64,000 nt of DNA, from the NCBI RefSeq assembly GCF_019704555.1, contig NZ_AP024745.1, forward strand, positions 3,170,501 to 3,234,500, read 5' to 3'. The notes under the pieces were generated by a model that was given only the letters and a program-made list of their open reading frames with translations, searched no databases and had not been told where the DNA came from. This document shows positions 37,456-45,887 of the stretch, piece after piece; within the stretch, counting starts at the first letter, position 1; each line of letters starts with the position of its first letter. A program made the position numbers and the translations under genes. The stretch is from Actinoplanes sp. L3-i22. GTDB taxonomy: Bacteria; Actinomycetota; Actinomycetes; Mycobacteriales; Micromonosporaceae.

Positions 37456-38097
37456 TCACTCTGCCAGGGGCAGTTCAATCGTGTGCGAGGTGTGCGACGC
37501 CTTGGACCGCAGGTAGCGGACATTTGCCGCGGACAGGTGCACACCGGTCGGGATCCGCTGGGTCACCTCGATGCCCAGCGCATCGAGCTGCACGCATTTG
37601 TCCGGGTTGTTGCTGAGCAGCCGGATCCGGTCGGCGCCGACCGCGAGGAGCATCTGCGCGGCGACCGTGTAGTCCCGCTCGTCCTCGCCCCGGCCCAGCG
37701 CGACGTTCGCCTCGTACGTGTCCAGGCCGTCGTCCTGCAGCGCGTACGCGTCCAGCTTGGCGTACAGCCCGATGCCCCGCCCCTCCTGGCGCAGGTACAG
37801 CAGGAACCCGCCCTGCTCGGTGATCCGCTCGGCGGCCTCGCGCAACTGCGGGCCGCAGTCGCAGCGCTGGCTGCCGAACACGTCGCCGGTCAGGCACTCG
37901 CTGTGCGGGCGGACCATCGGCGCCCGCCCACCCGCGGCCGACTTGGTCAGCGCCCGCCGCCAGTCGCCGAGGCCCAGCGCGAGATGCTCACGGCCGTCGG
38001 CGAGACCGTCGAAGGTCATCACCTGGGCGGTGGTGGCATATCCGTCGGAAAACCGCAGCGGCACGGTCACCTGCCGTCGGACGGTGGCCTTTAACAT
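37456..38097 (-). CDS. ribA: Stand-alone GTP cyclohydrolase II
   Basis: A 213-residue GTP cyclohydrolase II, opening GTP to 2,5-diamino-6-ribosylamino-4-pyrimidinone 5'-phosphate. Motifs: 'APMVRPHSECLTGDVFGS' and zinc Cys 'QRCDCGPQL', 'YLRQEGRGIGLYAKLDAYAL' with catalytic Arg/Tyr region, and 'LLSNNPDKCVQLDALGI'. Actinobacterial riboflavin operons usually carry a RibBA fusion; a separate short RibA like this is often part of specialised metabolism. It is divergent (83 bp) from a RibD-type reductase that could act on its product and borders the PTPS/glycosyltransferase gene set, so I group it with them. ATG 38097. Confidence 0.93.
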   Translation of the reverse strand: MLKATVRRQVTVPLRFSDGYATTAQVMTFDGLADGREHLALGLGDWRRALTKSAAGGRAPMVRPHSECLTGDVFGSQRCDCGPQLREAAERITEQGGFLLYLRQEGRGIGLYAKLDAYALQDDGLDTYEANVALGRGEDERDYTVAAQMLLAVGADRIRLLSNNPDKCVQLDALGIEVTQRIPTGVHLSAANVRYLRSKASHTSHTIELPLAE

Positions 38098-38180
38098 CGG
38101 TCCTCCCCATTGTGATGCCGGTGGCGAAAGCAGTGCCCGAAGATCGGCCGCCGCACACCGCGGATTATCGTGGACGCACG

Positions 38181-38867
38181 ATGGCTGAGCGTCCGTACAC
38201 CTTGTTGAGCTGTGGCATGTCGATCGACGGTTATCTCGACGACACCACCGAGGAGCGCCTGCTCCTCTCGAACGACGAGGACTTCGACCGGGTCGACGAG
38301 GTGCGCGCGAGCTGCGACGCGATCCTGGTCGGCGCGGCGACGATCCGTCAGGACAATCCCCGCCTGCTGGTGCGCTCGGCGGAGCGCCGGGCGGCCCGGG
38401 CCGCGCGTGGCGAGCCGGCCAACCCGGTGAAGGTGACCGTGACCGGCCGCTGCGACCTGGACCCGGCGGCCGCGTTCTTCGCCGCCGGCGAGTCGGCGAA
38501 GCTGGTCTACTGCGCCACCCCGACGGTCGCCGAGGCGCGCGAGCGACTCGGCGCGGTGGCCACCGTCGTCGACGGCGGCGACCCGGTCGACGTGGATCTC
38601 GTCTCGGCCGACCTGGCCGCGCGCGGCGTGCGGCGGCTGATGGTCGAGGGCGGCGGGACCATGCACACCCAGTTCCTCACCCGCGACCTCGCGGACGAGC
38701 TGCAGCTGGTCGTCGCGCCGTTCTTCGTCGGCGACTCGCGGGCGCCGCGGTTCGTGCACGACGGGAACTTCCCGGCCGGCCCGAAGAACCGCGCCACGCT
38801 GGCCGAGGTCCGCCAGATCGGCGACGTGGTCCTGCTCCGCTACGCCCTGTCCGAACGCTTTCAGTAA
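38181..38867 (+). CDS. RibD C-terminal/DHFR-fold pyrimidine reductase-like protein
   Basis: A 228-residue NADPH-dependent reductase of the RibD_C family: 'YTLLSCGMSIDGYLDD' at the start, 'CDAILVGAATIRQDNPRLLV' (cofactor strand), 'RRLMVEGGGTMHTQFL' and 'LQLVVAPFFVGDSRAPRF'. There is no deaminase domain, so it is like the stand-alone reductases (for example M. tuberculosis Rv2671) rather than full RibD. In riboflavin synthesis this fold reduces the ribosyl side chain of the RibA-derived pyrimidine. ATG 38181 is the family start; a longer in-frame start at 38112 falls in the promoter region. It converges on the flippase-like gene with 8 nt between stops. Confidence 0.88.
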   Translation: MAERPYTLLSCGMSIDGYLDDTTEERLLLSNDEDFDRVDEVRASCDAILVGAATIRQDNPRLLVRSAERRAARAARGEPANPVKVTVTGRCDLDPAAAFFAAGESAKLVYCATPTVAEARERLGAVATVVDGGDPVDVDLVSADLAARGVRRLMVEGGGTMHTQFLTRDLADELQLVVAPFFVGDSRAPRFVHDGNFPAGPKNRATLAEVRQIGDVVLLRYALSERFQ

Positions 38868-38875
38868 CGCGGGGG

Positions 38876-39991
38876 TCAAACCGGGGCCCCGCTCGCGCTG
38901 TAGGCGGGCTGCCGAACGGTGGTGCGCCGGATCGGCATCGGCACCGGGGCCGGCGACGTCACGACCACCGCGGGGGAGACCGGGGCGGTGATCCGCACCC
39001 GGAAGTTCGGCTGCGCGGCGACCGGCACGACCACCGCGGCCACCGGCTCCGGGACGGCCCGGCGCATCTTCCGCACGGCGCGGACGGCGACCACGATCGC
39101 GCCCGGCGCCGCGGCGACGAAGGCGCAGATCCCGTACGCCACCGCGATCGTCACGCCCTGCTCGGCGCTCAGCCCGGCCGCGCCGAACGCCCAGGCCATC
39201 ACGCCCTCGCGGGGGCCCCAGCCGCCCACGTTCAGCGGGATGCCCATCGCCAGCAGCGCCAGCAGCAGCATCGGGGCGAGCGCCAGGAACGACACCTCGT
39301 TGCCGGCCACCCGGGCCGCGACCAGGAACGTCGCCAGGTGCCCGAACAGCACCATCGCCGACGCGAACAGCACGCCCGGCCAGTTCCGCCGGGACAGCAG
39401 CCCGGAGCGGATCTCCGAGGCGCCGGTGCGGGCGAGGCCGGCCAGCTTGGAGCCACCCCGGCGCAGCCGCCGGGCGACGCCGACCGCCAGCAGCGCGGCG
39501 ATCGCGACCAGCGCGACCGTGGCGGCGACGGTCCGGCCGTGCTCGCCGAGCAGGCTCAGCACCGGCGACGGGACGGTGAAAAGCACCGCGGCGCCGACGA
39601 CCAGCAGGACGATCTGGCCGGCGGTCCGTTCCAGGACCACCGCCCGGACACCGCGCCCCACGTCGCCCTCCTCACGGCCGTGCGAGACGGCCCGCCCGAC
39701 GTCGCCGAGCACCCCGCCGGGCAGCGCCGCGTTGAGGAACAGCGCCTGGTAGTAGTCGGCGGTCGCGTCCTTCAGCGACAGTCGCATGCCCAGGCCCCGG
39801 GCGACCAGGCACCAGCGCCAGGCGCTCAGCACCGTGGTCACCACGCCGATCCCGAAGGCCAGCGCGAGCGTGCCGCCGTCGAGCACCCGCAGCCCGTCCA
39901 GGAACGCGCCGGTGCCCAGCCGCCACAGCACCAGCGCGATGATGGCGGCGCCACCCAGCAGGCGGGCCCAGGCCCAGACCGATCGGCTCAC
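38876..39991 (-). CDS. Flippase-like/LPG synthase transmembrane-domain protein (UPF0104)
   Basis: A 371-residue integral membrane protein with about eight hydrophobic segments, covering residues 8-330, and a Pro/Val/Ala-rich cytoplasmic or external tail. The family signature 'QALFLNAALPGGVLGDVGRA' followed by 'GVRAVVLERTAGQIVLLVVG' identifies the lysylphosphatidylglycerol-synthase TM/dolichol-P-mannose-like group, whose members move lipid-linked groups across membranes or supply lipids to GTs. GTG 39991. It is the last gene of a minus-strand run starting at the dehydrogenase (43285), 60 nt after the methyltransferase. Its presence suggests that the pathway product is lipid-linked or exported. 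Confidence 0.85.
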   Translation of the reverse strand: MSRSVWAWARLLGGAAIIALVLWRLGTGAFLDGLRVLDGGTLALAFGIGVVTTVLSAWRWCLVARGLGMRLSLKDATADYYQALFLNAALPGGVLGDVGRAVSHGREEGDVGRGVRAVVLERTAGQIVLLVVGAAVLFTVPSPVLSLLGEHGRTVAATVALVAIAALLAVGVARRLRRGGSKLAGLARTGASEIRSGLLSRRNWPGVLFASAMVLFGHLATFLVAARVAGNEVSFLALAPMLLLALLAMGIPLNVGGWGPREGVMAWAFGAAGLSAEQGVTIAVAYGICAFVAAAPGAIVVAVRAVRKMRRAVPEPVAAVVVPVAAQPNFRVRITAPVSPAVVVTSPAPVPMPIRRTTVRQPAYSASGAPV

Positions 39992-40051
39992 TTGTCTTCG
40001 TCCCCTCGTCGATCCCTCAGGGACTAGTACGCCCGACCGCCGGGGCTTGGT

Positions 40052-40804
40052 TCACTCGAAGATCGCTAAAACATCCTTGTGTCCGACCGCGGCCTCCGGC
40101 AGATCCCCGAGCCGGGCCGCGAGATAGTCGTCGAACCCCAGGTCAGGGCGCTCTTCGGTGGCCGCGCCGACCCATCCGCGCAACCATTCGGCGGTCAGGT
40201 CGGATCGCTGCGGACCGAGCTGCCACGCACTCTCCCGGACGATGACGCGTGCCCCGGCCTTCTCGAAGGCGCGCGCGGCGTAGTCCGGGGCGTCCGGCCC
40301 GAGCTTCGCGTCCCGGCGCTGGTGCGCGTTGAACGCGTCCTCCACCTCGGCGTCCCGCGGATCGGCCGGCGTCATCCGCACCCGCCCGGTCACCGAGAGC
40401 GTGAACAGCGCGTTCGTCCGGGCCTGCGCGCAGACCTCGACCAGCCGGTCCACCTCGGGCGCGGTCAGCAGGTCCAGCAGCGCCGAGCAGGTGACCAGAT
40501 CGGCGCCGGTCAGGTCGTTGCGGGTGAGCGCGGTCACGTCGCGCTCGTCGATCGCCACGTTCACCCCCTCCGGCATCCGGTCGGCGGCGATCTCCAGCAG
40601 GTCGTGGTCGCGGTCGGTGAGGATCCAGAACTGCGGGACCGGCAGCCGCGGCGCCAGCCAGCGCCCCAGCGAGCCGGTGCCGCAGCCCAGGTCCCGGATC
40701 ACCTTCACCGGCGCGGGCAGCAGCCCGACCAGCTCCAGGGAGCGGGCGTCGGCGTCGGCGGGCTCGCGCAGGCCCAGCCAGTCGGCGCTGAATTCTCCGG
40801 TCAT
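40052..40804 (-). CDS. Class I SAM-dependent methyltransferase
   Basis: A 250-residue Rossmann-fold methyltransferase. SAM motif I 'VIRDLGCGTGSLGRWLAP' (about residues 34-51), acidic motif II 'WILTDRDHDLLEIA', motif IV 'ADLVTCSALLDLL'. The C-terminal half ('ARAFEKAGARVIVRESAWQL', 'EWLRGWVGAATEERPDL') is of the type that follows GT4 genes in this conserved set. The start ATG overlaps the GT4 stop (ATGA 40801-40804). Target atom unknown; by context it methylates the glycosylated product. Confidence 0.87.
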   Translation of the reverse strand: MTGEFSADWLGLREPADADARSLELVGLLPAPVKVIRDLGCGTGSLGRWLAPRLPVPQFWILTDRDHDLLEIAADRMPEGVNVAIDERDVTALTRNDLTGADLVTCSALLDLLTAPEVDRLVEVCAQARTNALFTLSVTGRVRMTPADPRDAEVEDAFNAHQRRDAKLGPDAPDYAARAFEKAGARVIVRESAWQLGPQRSDLTAEWLRGWVGAATEERPDLGFDDYLAARLGDLPEAAVGHKDVLAIFE

Positions 40805-41853
40805 GCGGTTCCTTCCTCGATGTTCTTCAGGATGGCAGCCAGGCGGTGGGCGGTCTGGTCCCAGCCGGTCAGCGTCTCACGGCGGGCGAGGGCCCGGGCC
40901 CGCCAGCGTTCCCGCAGCTCACCATCGGTGAGCCAGCCGCGCAGGGCGGCGGCCAGAGCTTGCGGATCTTCCGGGGGCAAAAGCTTTCCGGGTACGACGT
41001 CAACCCCGCCCCCGAGCGCCTCCGGCACGCCCCCGACCTCGGTAGCCACCACCGGGAGCCCATGGGCCAGCGCCTCGGTCACCACCATCCCGTAGGTCTC
41101 CGCGCGCGACGGCAGCACGAAAAGATCCGCGTTCGCATAGGCGGCTTCGAGTTCAGCGCCCGCCAACGCTCCCGGGAACGCGACCCGGTGCTCGAGCCCG
41201 GCCGGCACCGGCGGGATCGTGCCCGTCCCGGCGAAGGTGCACTCCCACGCCAGGTCGGTCAGCTGGGACAGGGCCGCCAGCAGCAGGTCCTGGCCCTTGC
41301 GCGGGGTCAGCGACGCCACGCAGAGCAGCCGGTGCCCGCCGGGGGAGGGGACCGCCGGTGTCGCCCGGTCCACCCCGGGCGCCGCGACGTGCACCTCGGC
41401 GAGATCGTGCATCGCGGCCACGTGCGCGGCGGCCTGGGTGCTGGTCGCGATGACGCCGGCGGCCAGGTGCAGGGCCCGGCGCTCCAGCGCGCGCAGCTCC
41501 GTCGCCGCCGCCGGGGACAGGCCGGTCTCGTCGCTCAGCGGCAGGTGGACCAGCACGACCAGGCGCAGCCGGCCGGCGTGCGGCGCCAGGACCTCCGGGA
41601 CGCCGCACGAGACCAGGCCGTCGAGCAGGACGGTCGCGTCGTCGGGGAGCTCCGCGAGGACACGGGACATCCGATCCCTGGCGGCGGCGTCGGGACGGGG
41701 CCAGTCGCCGGTGACGGTGATCTCGCGTACCGAAGAGAAATCCGGCGAAGCCGCGAGGTGGTTCAGGACCTGGCGGTCGTAGCGATTGCCGCCGCTGGGT
41801 GCTGCCGGGTCGTCGATCCCGGCCGGCAGCACCGCGTGGAGCGGGCGGCTCAC
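40801..41853 (-). CDS. GT4-family glycosyltransferase
   Basis: A 350-residue GT-B-fold glycosyltransferase using a nucleotide-sugar donor. N-terminal acceptor domain with '[15 protein letters not shown]'; C-terminal donor domain with '[20 protein letters not shown]', '[13 protein letters not shown]', the E-x7-E motif in '[20 protein letters not shown]' and '[13 protein letters not shown]'. Retaining mechanism expected. Start ATG overlaps the PTPS-homologue stop (4 nt), and its stop overlaps the methyltransferase start, so the three are translationally coupled. Sugar and acceptor cannot be read from the sequence. Confidence 0.93.
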   Translation of the reverse strand: MSRPLHAVLPAGIDDPAAPSGGNRYDRQVLNHLAASPDFSSVREITVTGDWPRPDAAARDRMSRVLAELPDDATVLLDGLVSCGVPEVLAPHAGRLRLVVLVHLPLSDETGLSPAAATELRALERRALHLAAGVIATSTQAAAHVAAMHDLAEVHVAAPGVDRATPAVPSPGGHRLLCVASLTPRKGQDLLLAALSQLTDLAWECTFAGTGTIPPVPAGLEHRVAFPGALAGAELEAAYANADLFVLPSRAETYGMVVTEALAHGLPVVATEVGGVPEALGGGVDVVPGKLLPPEDPQALAAALRGWLTDGELRERWRARALARRETLTGWDQTAHRLAAILKNIEEGTA

Positions 41854-42251
41854 TTCAGGGTTCGCTCGTAGCTCGCCCAGGCGATGTGCGACTCGTGCAG
41901 CGTGACCTCGACGCCGGTGAGGCCGGCGGCGCCCGGGCCGAGCTCGCCGGCGCCGATCCGGACGGCCAGCCGGTCGGCGATCAGCTTGGCCAGGAACTCG
42001 GTGGACGTGTTGACGCCGGAGAACTCCGGGTCCTCGTCCAGGTTGCGGTAGCTGAGGCTGCCGCAGATGGTCTTCAGCTGCTCCGACGCCAGGCCGATGT
42101 CGACGACGATGTTGTCCTGGTCCAGCTCCGGGCGGCGGAACGTGGCGTCCACCACGAAGGTGGCGCCGTGCAGCCGCTGCGCGGGTCCGAAGACCTCGCC
42201 GGAGAAGCTGTGCGCGATCATGATGTGGTCGCGGACGGTGACGCTGAACAA
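41850..42251 (-). CDS. Divergent 6-pyruvoyl-tetrahydropterin synthase/QueD-family protein
   Basis: A 133-residue T-fold protein. TTG 42251 is chosen because AGGAGA ends 6 nt before it and the family N-terminus '[15 protein letters not shown]' follows; the longer reading to 42314 runs into the preceding gene's stop. Conserved landmarks: 'IAHSF' (first zinc His), '[15 protein letters not shown]', '[10 protein letters not shown]', 'SYRNLDE', '[15 protein letters not shown]' and '[12 protein letters not shown]'. Compared from memory with QueD/PTPS, the second His of 'LHGH' is Ala, the Cys four residues before it is Ala, and the Asp-His of the catalytic relay is Ser-Tyr. It may therefore bind a pterin or pyrimidine without the normal synthase reaction. 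Coupled to the GT4 gene downstream. Confidence 0.85.
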   Translation of the reverse strand: MFSVTVRDHIMIAHSFSGEVFGPAQRLHGATFVVDATFRRPELDQDNIVVDIGLASEQLKTICGSLSYRNLDEDPEFSGVNTSTEFLAKLIADRLAVRIGAGELGPGAAGLTGVEVTLHESHIAWASYERTLK

Positions 42252-42310
42252 GAGATCTCTCCTCGGTTCGCGGATCTTCAACTGCACAACGGTTACCCGA
42301 CCGGGAAAGA

Positions 42311-43285
42311 TCAATTCCCGCCGGGGTAGTCGATCACGTGGCAGAGCGCGGGCAGGCTGCCGTCGGCCAGCCGGGGCATCACCGCGGGCAGCTCGCCGAA
42401 CCCGGACCGGCCGGTGAGCAGCGCCTCGAACCGGTCGTCGCGGAGCAGCTCCAGGGCCAGGCGCAGGCGCTCGGCGTAGGTCCGGCCGCGCTGCGGGAGG
42501 ATGCCGCCGACCTGGCTGCTCCGGATCGTCAGGCGCCGGGAGTGGAAGTTCTCGCCCAGGCGCAGCGGGACGTCGCGGTCGCCGTACCAGCTCAGCTCGA
42601 CCACCGTGCCCTCGGTGCGGAGCAGCTCCAGCGAGCGGGCCAGGCCGGCCGGGTTGGCGCTGGCGTGGATCACCAGGTCCCGGTCGCCGGTCGCCGCCTC
42701 GGGCAGCGCGAAGCCCACGCCGAGCGCGTCGGCGACCGCCTTACGGGCCGGGTCGGCGTCGACGAGCTGCACGTCGGCGGCGGGGAAGCCGGCCAGGATC
42801 GCGGCGACCGAGGAGCCGACCATGCCGCCGCCGACGACGGTGATCCGGTCGCCCAGCTGCGGGGCGGCGTCCCAGACGGCGTTCACCGCGGTCTCGACGG
42901 TGCCGGTGAGGACGGCCCGGTGGGCGGGGACGCCGTCGGGGACCGGTGTGACGCTGCTCTCCGGGAGCACGTAGTGGGTCTGGTGCGGATAGAGGGCGAA
43001 AACGGTCCGCCCGGCGAGCTCGGCGGGGCCTTTCTCGACCACGCCGACGTTCAGGTAGCCGTACTTCACCGGCCCCGGGAAATCGCCGTCCTGGAACGGC
43101 GCCCGCATCGAACCCCACTGGCTCTCCGGCACCCGCCCCTGGAAGACCAGCGTCTCGGTGCCCCGGCTCACCCCGGTGTGCAGGGTGCGCACCAGCACCT
43201 CGCCGGGACCGGGCGCCGGCACCGTTTCGATGCGTAACTCGCCCGATCCGGGGGAAGTGACCCAAAAGGCCCTCGCGTCGACCAC
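42311..43285 (-). CDS. Zinc-type medium-chain dehydrogenase
   Basis: A 324-residue MDR-superfamily protein. N-terminal GroES-like domain ('[20 protein letters not shown]', '[13 protein letters not shown]'), then a Rossmann domain with '[15 protein letters not shown]' and '[16 protein letters not shown]'. The usual zinc Cys cluster is absent and the 'SRGTE' motif resembles threonine-dehydrogenase-like and bacteriochlorophyllide-type members (BchC). It probably oxidises a sugar or side-chain hydroxyl of the pathway intermediate. GTG 43285 lies 8 nt after AGAGGAG. First gene of the minus-strand operon; divergent from the phosphotransferase gene across an 80-bp gap with a 9-bp inverted repeat. 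Confidence 0.87.
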   Translation of the reverse strand: MVDARAFWVTSPGSGELRIETVPAPGPGEVLVRTLHTGVSRGTETLVFQGRVPESQWGSMRAPFQDGDFPGPVKYGYLNVGVVEKGPAELAGRTVFALYPHQTHYVLPESSVTPVPDGVPAHRAVLTGTVETAVNAVWDAAPQLGDRITVVGGGMVGSSVAAILAGFPAADVQLVDADPARKAVADALGVGFALPEAATGDRDLVIHASANPAGLARSLELLRTEGTVVELSWYGDRDVPLRLGENFHSRRLTIRSSQVGGILPQRGRTYAERLRLALELLRDDRFEALLTGRSGFGELPAVMPRLADGSLPALCHVIDYPGGN

Positions 43286-43296
43286 GTTGAAACTCC

Positions 43297-43349
43297 TCTG
43301 AACCGAAAGTCCCCGACAAGCGTGTGTGTGGAGGACAGCGCGGTTCAGA
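43297..43349. promoter_or_regulatory. Shared inverted repeat between the two divergent transcripts
   Basis: TCTGAACCG (43297-43305) and its exact complement CGGTTCAGA (43341-43349), 35 bp apart, fill the 80-bp divergent gap. On the plus strand GAAC is followed after 17 nt by CGTG, which looks like an ECF sigma promoter (GAAC, CGT). Confidence 0.5.
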
Positions 43350-43365
43350 CCCTAGGCCAGGAGGC

Positions 43366-44142
43366 ATGGTGACCATCACTACCGCCACGACGACCCCGTA
43401 CCGGGCGCCTTTCGCCGGGTTCGCGGCCCAGCTCGCGCTCATCGCGGTGCTGGCCGGGACGACGGGACTCACGATGGCCGGTGGGATCGCCGGGATCGCG
43501 TACGGCGTGGTCCTCTGCGGCCTGCTCGGCGCGGCCCTGGACCGGGCCCAGATGACGTTCCTGGGCTGGGCGAACCTGGTCACGTTCAGCCGGGCCATCC
43601 TGACCGGCGGGGTGACCGCGATGGTGACCAGCTCGATCCTCGGTCACGAGATCCCGGTCTGGCTGCTGGTCACGATCGCCTCGGTGGCCCTGGCCCTGGA
43701 CGGCGTCGACGGGCAGGTGGCCCGCCGCACCGGCACCACCTCGTCGCTCGGCGCGCGCTTCGACATGGAGGTCGACGCGTTCCTGATCCTGGTCCTGAGC
43801 ATCTACGCGGCCGTCTCCTACGGCTGGTGGGCGCTGGCGATCGGCGCGTTCCGGTACGCGTTCGTCGCCGCCTCCTGGGCGCTGCCCTGGCTGAACGCGG
43901 CGCTCCCGCCCCGGTTCGGCCGCAAGGTCGTCGCCGCCCAGCAGGGCGTGCTGCTCGCCCTGGTCGCCTCCGGCCTGCTGCCGGCCTGGGCGTCGATCGG
44001 CGTGCTGGCCATCGCGCTCGGCTCGCTGACCTGGTCGTTCGGCCGGGACATCGTCTGGCTGCACAAGGCCTCGCAGGTCCGGGCGGCGGCGCGGACCCGC
44101 TGGTCGGCCGGCTCGATGACGTTGGTCGCCAGCCGCTTCTGA
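43366..44142 (+). CDS. CDP-alcohol phosphatidyltransferase family protein
   Basis: A 258-residue membrane enzyme. The full CDP-OH-P motif D-G-x2-A-R-x8-G-x3-D-x3-D is visible in 'LDGVDGQVARRTGTTSS' and 'LGARFDMEVDAF' (about residues 108-137). About six membrane segments surround it. Such enzymes join a CDP-activated alcohol (CDP-diacylglycerol, CDP-sugar alcohol) to a second alcohol, making phosphodiester lipids. ATG 43366 has AGGAGG 5 nt before it. It is divergent from the dehydrogenase operon and shares its control region, supporting one pathway. Downstream the BtuF-like gene is convergent. Confidence 0.92.
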   Translation: MVTITTATTTPYRAPFAGFAAQLALIAVLAGTTGLTMAGGIAGIAYGVVLCGLLGAALDRAQMTFLGWANLVTFSRAILTGGVTAMVTSSILGHEIPVWLLVTIASVALALDGVDGQVARRTGTTSSLGARFDMEVDAFLILVLSIYAAVSYGWWALAIGAFRYAFVAASWALPWLNAALPPRFGRKVVAAQQGVLLALVASGLLPAWASIGVLAIALGSLTWSFGRDIVWLHKASQVRAAARTRWSAGSMTLVASRF

Positions 44143-44151
44143 CCCGCGGAA

Positions 44152-45036
44152 CTACTGCACCCGCCTGATCGTTTCCGGACGCGCTGCCGGAACGACGTCC
44201 GGGTGCAGGATCGCCGCGATCGCCTCGACCCCGTCCACCAGCCGCGGCCCCGGGCGCACCACCAGCCCGTCCCCGTCGATCGCCCACACCTGGGCTCCGG
44301 GGAAGTGCGACCGCACCGACTCGGCCTGCCGCACCGCGCCGGCCAGGTGATATCCGCACGGCGTGACGAGCACGACGTCGGGCCCGGGCGCGGCGAGCTC
44401 GGCCCAGGACACCTGCACCGACCGCTTCCCGGGCCGTGCCGCGACCGGCTCACCCCCGGCCGCGGTGACCAGATCGGGCACCCAGTGCCCACCGGTGAAC
44501 GGCGGATCCACCCACTCCACGACGGCCACTTTCGGTCGCGGCCGGCCCGCGACCGCCGTCTCGACCCGCCCCAGGCGGGCCTTCAGATCAGCGACCAGGT
44601 CAAGGGCCCTGTCCCGGACGCCGGTGGCCGCGCCCACCTCGACGAACGTCCCCAGCACGTCGGCCAGGGTGTGCGGGTCGAGACTGAGCACGTCGGCCCG
44701 GCAGCCCAGGTGGGTGAGCGCGTCGTCCACGTGCCCGGACGGCAGCGCGCACACCCGGCACAGGTCCTGGGTGAGGATGAGATCCGGCGCCAGCCCGGCG
44801 AGCGCGTCCGCGTGCAGGGTGTAGAGATCGCCACCCACCGCCAGCTGGGTCCGCACGTAGTCGTCGATCTGGCCCGGGGTCATGTCCCGGGTGTCGCGCC
44901 CGCCGACCACCACGGTGTTCGCCGAGCGGGCGGCGGCCGGTTCGTCGCACTCGAACGTCACACCGACCAGGTCGTCCCCCAGCCCCAGGGCATAGACGAT
45001 CTCGGTGGCGGACGGCAGCAGGGAGACCAGACGCAT
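44152..45036 (-). CDS. BtuF-like cobalamin-binding protein without signal peptide
   Basis: A 294-residue helical-backbone (type III) binding-protein fold: 'MRLVSLLPSATEIVYALGLG' at the start, 'TQDLCRVCALPSGHVDDAL', 'RPKVAVVEWVDPPFTGGHWV' and 'VWAIDGDGLVVRPGPRLVDG'. BtuF relatives bind vitamin B12 or metal chelates, but this one has no signal peptide, as in many actinobacteria, so it may be cytoplasmic. The start could be ATG 45036 or ATG 45048; neither has a well-placed ribosome site. No permease or ATPase is adjacent. Stops 9 nt from the phosphotransferase stop. Confidence 0.8.
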   Translation of the reverse strand: MRLVSLLPSATEIVYALGLGDDLVGVTFECDEPAAARSANTVVVGGRDTRDMTPGQIDDYVRTQLAVGGDLYTLHADALAGLAPDLILTQDLCRVCALPSGHVDDALTHLGCRADVLSLDPHTLADVLGTFVEVGAATGVRDRALDLVADLKARLGRVETAVAGRPRPKVAVVEWVDPPFTGGHWVPDLVTAAGGEPVAARPGKRSVQVSWAELAAPGPDVVLVTPCGYHLAGAVRQAESVRSHFPGAQVWAIDGDGLVVRPGPRLVDGVEAIAAILHPDVVPAARPETIRRVQ

Positions 45037-45161
45037 ACCCCTGACCATAGGCCGAAAGTCTGATACCGGGACCCGGGAATACCACCGTGGTCCGATGCGG
45101 CCGGCGGGCACCGAGGTCGATGCTGAACGTCATCGCAGCTCTCTTGGAAGGGGATCCGGAG

Positions 45162-45821
45162 ATGACGACCGCGCCGCTCACCGGGACGACGACCGCACCA
45201 CTGCCCGAGCCCGCCCCACCCGTGGATCCGACCGCGCGCCTGTCGGACGGGGACGCGCTCGTGCTGGACTACCTCGCGGCGCTCTGGGCGGCCAGCGAGG
45301 ACCTGCCCGCCGAGCTGCGCGACGAGTTGATGCGCACGGTCAGCGACTACGTGGCGGCCCGCCGCGCGCCGGGCGCCGACGCCGGCCCGGTGCTCAGCCG
45401 GTTAGGGCCGCCGGCGGACCTGGCCGCGGCGACCCGGCGGGGCTACCTCCCGGTGCACCTGCGCCTGCCGGTGCCCGGGCCGGCGCCGGAGCGGCAGCCC
45501 CGGGTCACGGTGGTCGGCGGCGCCGAGTCGGCGGCGCTCGCGCTGCTGATCGGCGGGGCGTTCCTGCTGCCGGTGATCAGCCCGGCCGCCGGCATGCTGA
45601 TCGCCACCGGCTCGGCCCGCTGGACCCCGGCCCAGAAAGCGGCCGGCTGGCTCCTGACCGCGGGCTCGGCGGCCGCCGCGTTCCTGACGGTCCTGGTCCT
45701 GGCCAGCTTCTACGTGTCGGCCGGGCCGGTCCTGGTCCTGGGCTACCTGGCCGCGTGCGCCGGCTCGGTGGTGGCCGGCCTGGTCCTGCTGGCCGGCATG
45801 CGCCCGCGCCCGGCGTCCTAG
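45162..45821 (+). CDS. HAAS-domain membrane protein
   Basis: A 219-residue protein with a Pro/Thr-rich N-terminus, a helical HAAS-like signalling domain (about 28-85, 'DALVLDYLAALWAASEDLP', 'RLGPPADLAAATRRGY'), then four hydrophobic segments (about 120-215). HAAS domains often occur next to PadR regulators; none is here. ATG 45162 follows GGAAGGGG at some distance and GGAGATG closely; in-frame residues upstream lack similarity. Role unknown, probably membrane signalling or division-related. Confidence 0.7.
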   Translation: MTTAPLTGTTTAPLPEPAPPVDPTARLSDGDALVLDYLAALWAASEDLPAELRDELMRTVSDYVAARRAPGADAGPVLSRLGPPADLAAATRRGYLPVHLRLPVPGPAPERQPRVTVVGGAESAALALLIGGAFLLPVISPAAGMLIATGSARWTPAQKAAGWLLTAGSAAAAFLTVLVLASFYVSAGPVLVLGYLAACAGSVVAGLVLLAGMRPRPAS

Positions 45822-45887
45822 CCGGCGCGCACCCGCCGCCGGGCGGCCCGGCGACATCGCGCGGGCCGGCCCGGTCAGGCGGCGGGG

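Noticed and set aside
38112..38180. Upstream start for the RibD-like reductase
   Set aside because: The extra 23 residues lack similarity to the family and lie in the divergent promoter region; ATG 38181 gives the normal N-terminus.
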